Shown: one piece after another, positions 6,517-7,743 of the stretch
How positions within the stretch are numbered: the first letter of the stretch is position 1
How the letters are laid out: every line of letters starts with the position of its first letter
Assembly: GCA_913059105.1 (NCBI GenBank)
Contig: CAJXRL010000128.1
Coordinates: 1 to 7,743, forward strand
Direction: 5' to 3'
Source of the DNA: an uncultured Flavobacteriales bacterium
GTDB lineage: Bacteria; Bacteroidota; Bacteroidia; Flavobacteriales_E; Vicingaceae
DNA length: 7,743 nucleotides
Notes under the pieces: generated by a model
Told to the model about the DNA's origin: nothing
Databases searched by the model: none
What the model saw: the letters and a program-made list of their open reading frames with translations, nothing else
Translations under genes and position numbers: made by a program

Positions 6517-7224
6517 ATGGAATTTCATTTTAAAAAATTTATTTTACTCGCATTCACATTCATTTTGTTTGTTCCAATTGGCACATTAAGTCATGAATTA
6601 GGGCATGGTGCTGCAATTAAACTGTTAGGCTATTCTGCAGAGCTGCATTACGCAAGCATTAGCTATGATTCTGAAAAATTGTATAATGAATTTGAAGAGA
6701 TATATCTTGCTCATGAAGCCGCCATAGAAAACAACAAAGATTTTCAGAACAAAGCGAGGTATGTATTTTTAAGTGACAAATTAAAATCAGACGGTTTTTG
6801 GATTACCCTTGGCGGTCCTGCTCAAACCATTGGTTTTGGAACATTAGCATTTTTATTGCTACTGTATTTTGGTCGAAAATATAGGGAAATGCCATTTAGC
6901 TTATGGCATTGGTTCTTAGTGTTTACCTCCCTATTTTGGTTAAGATTCATTTGCAATCCATTTCTTTCTATTGGGAGTGAATTAATTGCACCCAATGGTT
7001 CATTTTTTGGTGGAGATGAAAGAGAACTTGCCATGCATTTTAATTTATGGGAAGGATCAGTCTCTTTGCCTTTAGCATTTTTAGGAAGTATAATTTGCGC
7101 TTATGTTACGTTTAGGGTTGTTCCTAAAGCTATTTCTGTCACATTTATTGCAGCAGCGTTAGTTGGCGGCAGTTTTGGATACCTTATTTGGTTGGTATTG
7201 TTGGGACCCATTGTTATGCCTTAA
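6517..7224 (+). CDS. Integral-membrane M50-like putative metallopeptidase
   Basis: A 235-aa membrane protein with the zinc-protease signature HELGH at residues 26-30, at the end of the first hydrophobic segment (about 8-25), as in site-2-protease-like M50 enzymes. Further probable membrane segments are at about 101-118, 130-146, 182-200 and 206-230. TLGGPAQTIGFG (97-108) resembles the M50 region where a Gly-Pro-rich strand follows the active site. A hydrophilic insert of about 50 residues (45-95) lies between HELGH and this motif. The usual LDG third-ligand motif is absent; Asp167 in GGDE or Asn147 in CNPF are the best substitutes, which is inference. It may be an active intramembrane protease or a degenerate relative; no partner such as an anti-sigma factor is adjacent. 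The start at 6517 gives a complete first helix and lies just after the DUF2652 remnant. Confidence 0.78.
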   Translation: MEFHFKKFILLAFTFILFVPIGTLSHELGHGAAIKLLGYSAELHYASISYDSEKLYNEFEEIYLAHEAAIENNKDFQNKARYVFLSDKLKSDGFWITLGGPAQTIGFGTLAFLLLLYFGRKYREMPFSLWHWFLVFTSLFWLRFICNPFLSIGSELIAPNGSFFGGDERELAMHFNLWEGSVSLPLAFLGSIICAYVTFRVVPKAISVTFIAAALVGGSFGYLIWLVLLGPIVMP

Positions 7225-7236
7225 TTAAAAAAGTAG

Positions 7237-7260
7237 TTTTAAAGGAGTGTTCTTTTAAAA
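7237..7260 (+). terminator. Candidate terminator hairpin after the M50-like gene
   Basis: TTTTAAAGGA (7237-7246) and TCTTTTAAAA (7251-7260) can pair over ten positions with one G-U wobble around a GTGT loop, 12 bp past the stop codon. A T-rich tract follows at 7261-7278. The stem is nearly all A-T, so it would be weak, but position and tail suit a terminator. Confidence 0.45.
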
Positions 7261-7286
7261 TTGGTGTCTTTTTCTTTTCCGACAAC

Positions 7287-7314
7287 AAACGTTTATAACT
7301 ACTTATAGTCGTTT
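7287..7314. repeat. Interrupted inverted repeat (AAACG-TATAA / TTATA-CGTTT)
   Basis: AAACG (7287-7291) pairs with CGTTT (7310-7314), and TATAA (7294-7298) with TTATA (7303-7307), with a 2x2 internal loop and a CTAC apical loop. It lies in the gap between two convergent genes. There is no T-run immediately after it on either strand. Its role is unknown. Confidence 0.4.
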
Positions 7315-7390
7315 AAAAACGGATAAATCTGTCTATGCTATGGTTTTGATTGGTTTATTGTATTATTTTTGAGGAAATGACATAAAACAA

Positions 7391-7409
7391 ACATGATTAA
7401 TGATCATGT
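7391..7409. repeat. Perfect 7-bp inverted repeat with 5-nt spacer
   Basis: ACATGAT (7391-7397) and ATCATGT (7403-7409) flank TAATG. This dyad has the form of a dimeric regulator site or a small hairpin. It is 33 bp past the end of the minus-strand LytTR gene, between two convergent genes, so a promoter operator here would have no obvious target. Confidence 0.4.
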
Positions 7410-7414
7410 ACAAA

Positions 7415-7439
7415 TGTTAGCAACTATTAGAGTCTAACA
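7415..7439 (-). terminator. Weak candidate hairpin just after the LytTR gene
   Basis: TGTTAG (7415-7420) and CTAACA (7434-7439) are a perfect 6-bp inverted repeat starting 2 nt past the LytTR stop codon on the minus strand. The loop is 13 nt and only three T follow, so it may assist 3'-end formation but is a poor standard terminator. Confidence 0.3.
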
Positions 7440-7441
7440 AT

Positions 7442-7701
7442 CTACTTCAATAACTGATTTACATTTACTTTGTATGTTTTCCCTATAGGGATTGTATGTT
7501 CAGAAATAAAAATTCGGTTGCCTTCAATACTCTTTATGTGTTTTTTTGATACTGCAAACGACTTGTGAACATGAATAAAATTTATATCATTTAATAACTC
7601 TAAAACCGTTGAAATTTTTTCTCTAATCGTAATGGTTTCATTAGTGGTAATCACCTTGGTATAATTTCCAGCAGCTTCAATATATTGAATGGTATCAATA
7701 G
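7442..7701 (-). CDS. LytTR-family DNA-binding regulator, C-terminal domain only (5' end cut by contig edge)
   Basis: The minus-strand frame is open from the adapter junction to TAG at 7442-7444, giving 85 residues. They start IDTIQYIEAAGNYTKVIT, continue TIREKISTVLELLNDINFIH, then VHKSFAVSKKHIKSIEGNRI, and end IPIGKTYKVNVNQLLK. This is nearly all of a LytTR domain: YIEAxGNY opening strand, FIHVHKSF core, HIKSIEGNRI and IPIGKTY. In the family this beta-domain binds paired 9-bp direct repeats and usually follows a CheY-like receiver domain in two-component response regulators paired with LytS/YehU-type histidine kinases. Receiver and kinase would lie beyond the contig. A GTG at 7654-7652 is not the true start: the conserved YIEA strand lies upstream of it. 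Stand-alone LytTR or membrane-LytTR forms are also possible. It converges with the M50-like gene. Confidence 0.93.
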
Positions 7702-7743
7702 CTGTCTCTTATACACATCTCCCGAGCCCACGAGACAGGCAGA
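7702..7743 (-). other. Illumina Nextera adapter (i7 side), artificial sequence
   Basis: Bases 7702-7720 are the 19-bp Tn5 mosaic end, CTGTCTCTTATACACATCT. Bases 7721-7736 match the rest of the reverse-complemented Nextera read-2 adapter apart from one extra C in the run at 7721-7723. Bases 7737-7743 (AGGCAGA) are the first seven bases of index N703 in its read orientation. This is the same adapter and index as at the left end, inverted. Genomic sequence stops at about 7701. Confidence 0.97.

Noticed and set aside
7345..7371. Plus-strand promoter-like pair TTTG (7345-7348) and TATTTTTG (7364-7371)
   Set aside because: The 15-bp spacing is shorter than usual and there is no gene downstream on that strand; chance in AT-rich DNA is more likely.
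28..7720. Composite Tn5-like transposon bounded by 19-bp mosaic ends
   Set aside because: The mosaic ends are attached to Illumina adapter and index sequence; there is no transposase and no 9-bp target duplication just inside the ends.

Overview
The window looks like a contig from a member of the Bacteroidota, probably near the Flavobacteriales. It is AT-rich. An FtsK C-terminus of the kind found in this phylum is followed at once by lolA, and guaA is followed by a triple-LysM/periplasmic-binding-fold protein; both pairings are typical of this group. Start codons lack clear Shine-Dalgarno sequences, which also fits. The organism call is inferred from protein character and gene order, not from a marker gene.

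Both ends are artificial. Bases 1-46 and 7702-7743 are Illumina Nextera (Tn5 tagmentation) adapter with the same i7 index, in inverted orientation. Genuine genomic sequence is therefore about 47-7701, and the genes at both edges are cut by the contig boundary, not by biology.

Left to right on genomic DNA: (i) the C-terminal 318 codons of ftsK and then lolA on the plus strand, 13 bp apart; (ii) converging on them, a minus-strand gene for a small exported protein of unknown function; (iii) a 430-bp intergenic stretch with a good intrinsic terminator and several inverted repeats; (iv) a minus-strand operon of guaA (GMP synthase) and a LysM/PBP1-like envelope protein separated by one base; (v) a 526-bp stretch upstream of guaA holding a decayed plus-strand DUF2652 (nucleotide-cyclase-like) gene; (vi) a plus-strand integral-membrane protein with a HELGH zinc-protease motif (M50-like); (vii) a hairpin-rich 217-bp gap; (viii) on the minus strand, the LytTR DNA-binding domain of a regulator whose N-terminus lies beyond the contig.

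Functionally this is mostly housekeeping: chromosome segregation (FtsK), lipoprotein traffic to the outer membrane (LolA), GMP synthesis (GuaA) and a probable cell-wall-associated protein. No phage, insertion sequence, CRISPR array, tRNA or rRNA is seen. I see no convincing undescribed multi-gene system. The points most worth a second look are the DUF2652 pseudogene, the M50-like protein without a standard third-ligand motif, the LysM/PBP1 protein coupled to guaA, the structured 3' region of that operon, and the adapter contamination, which creates a false FtsK N-terminus and false terminal inverted repeats.
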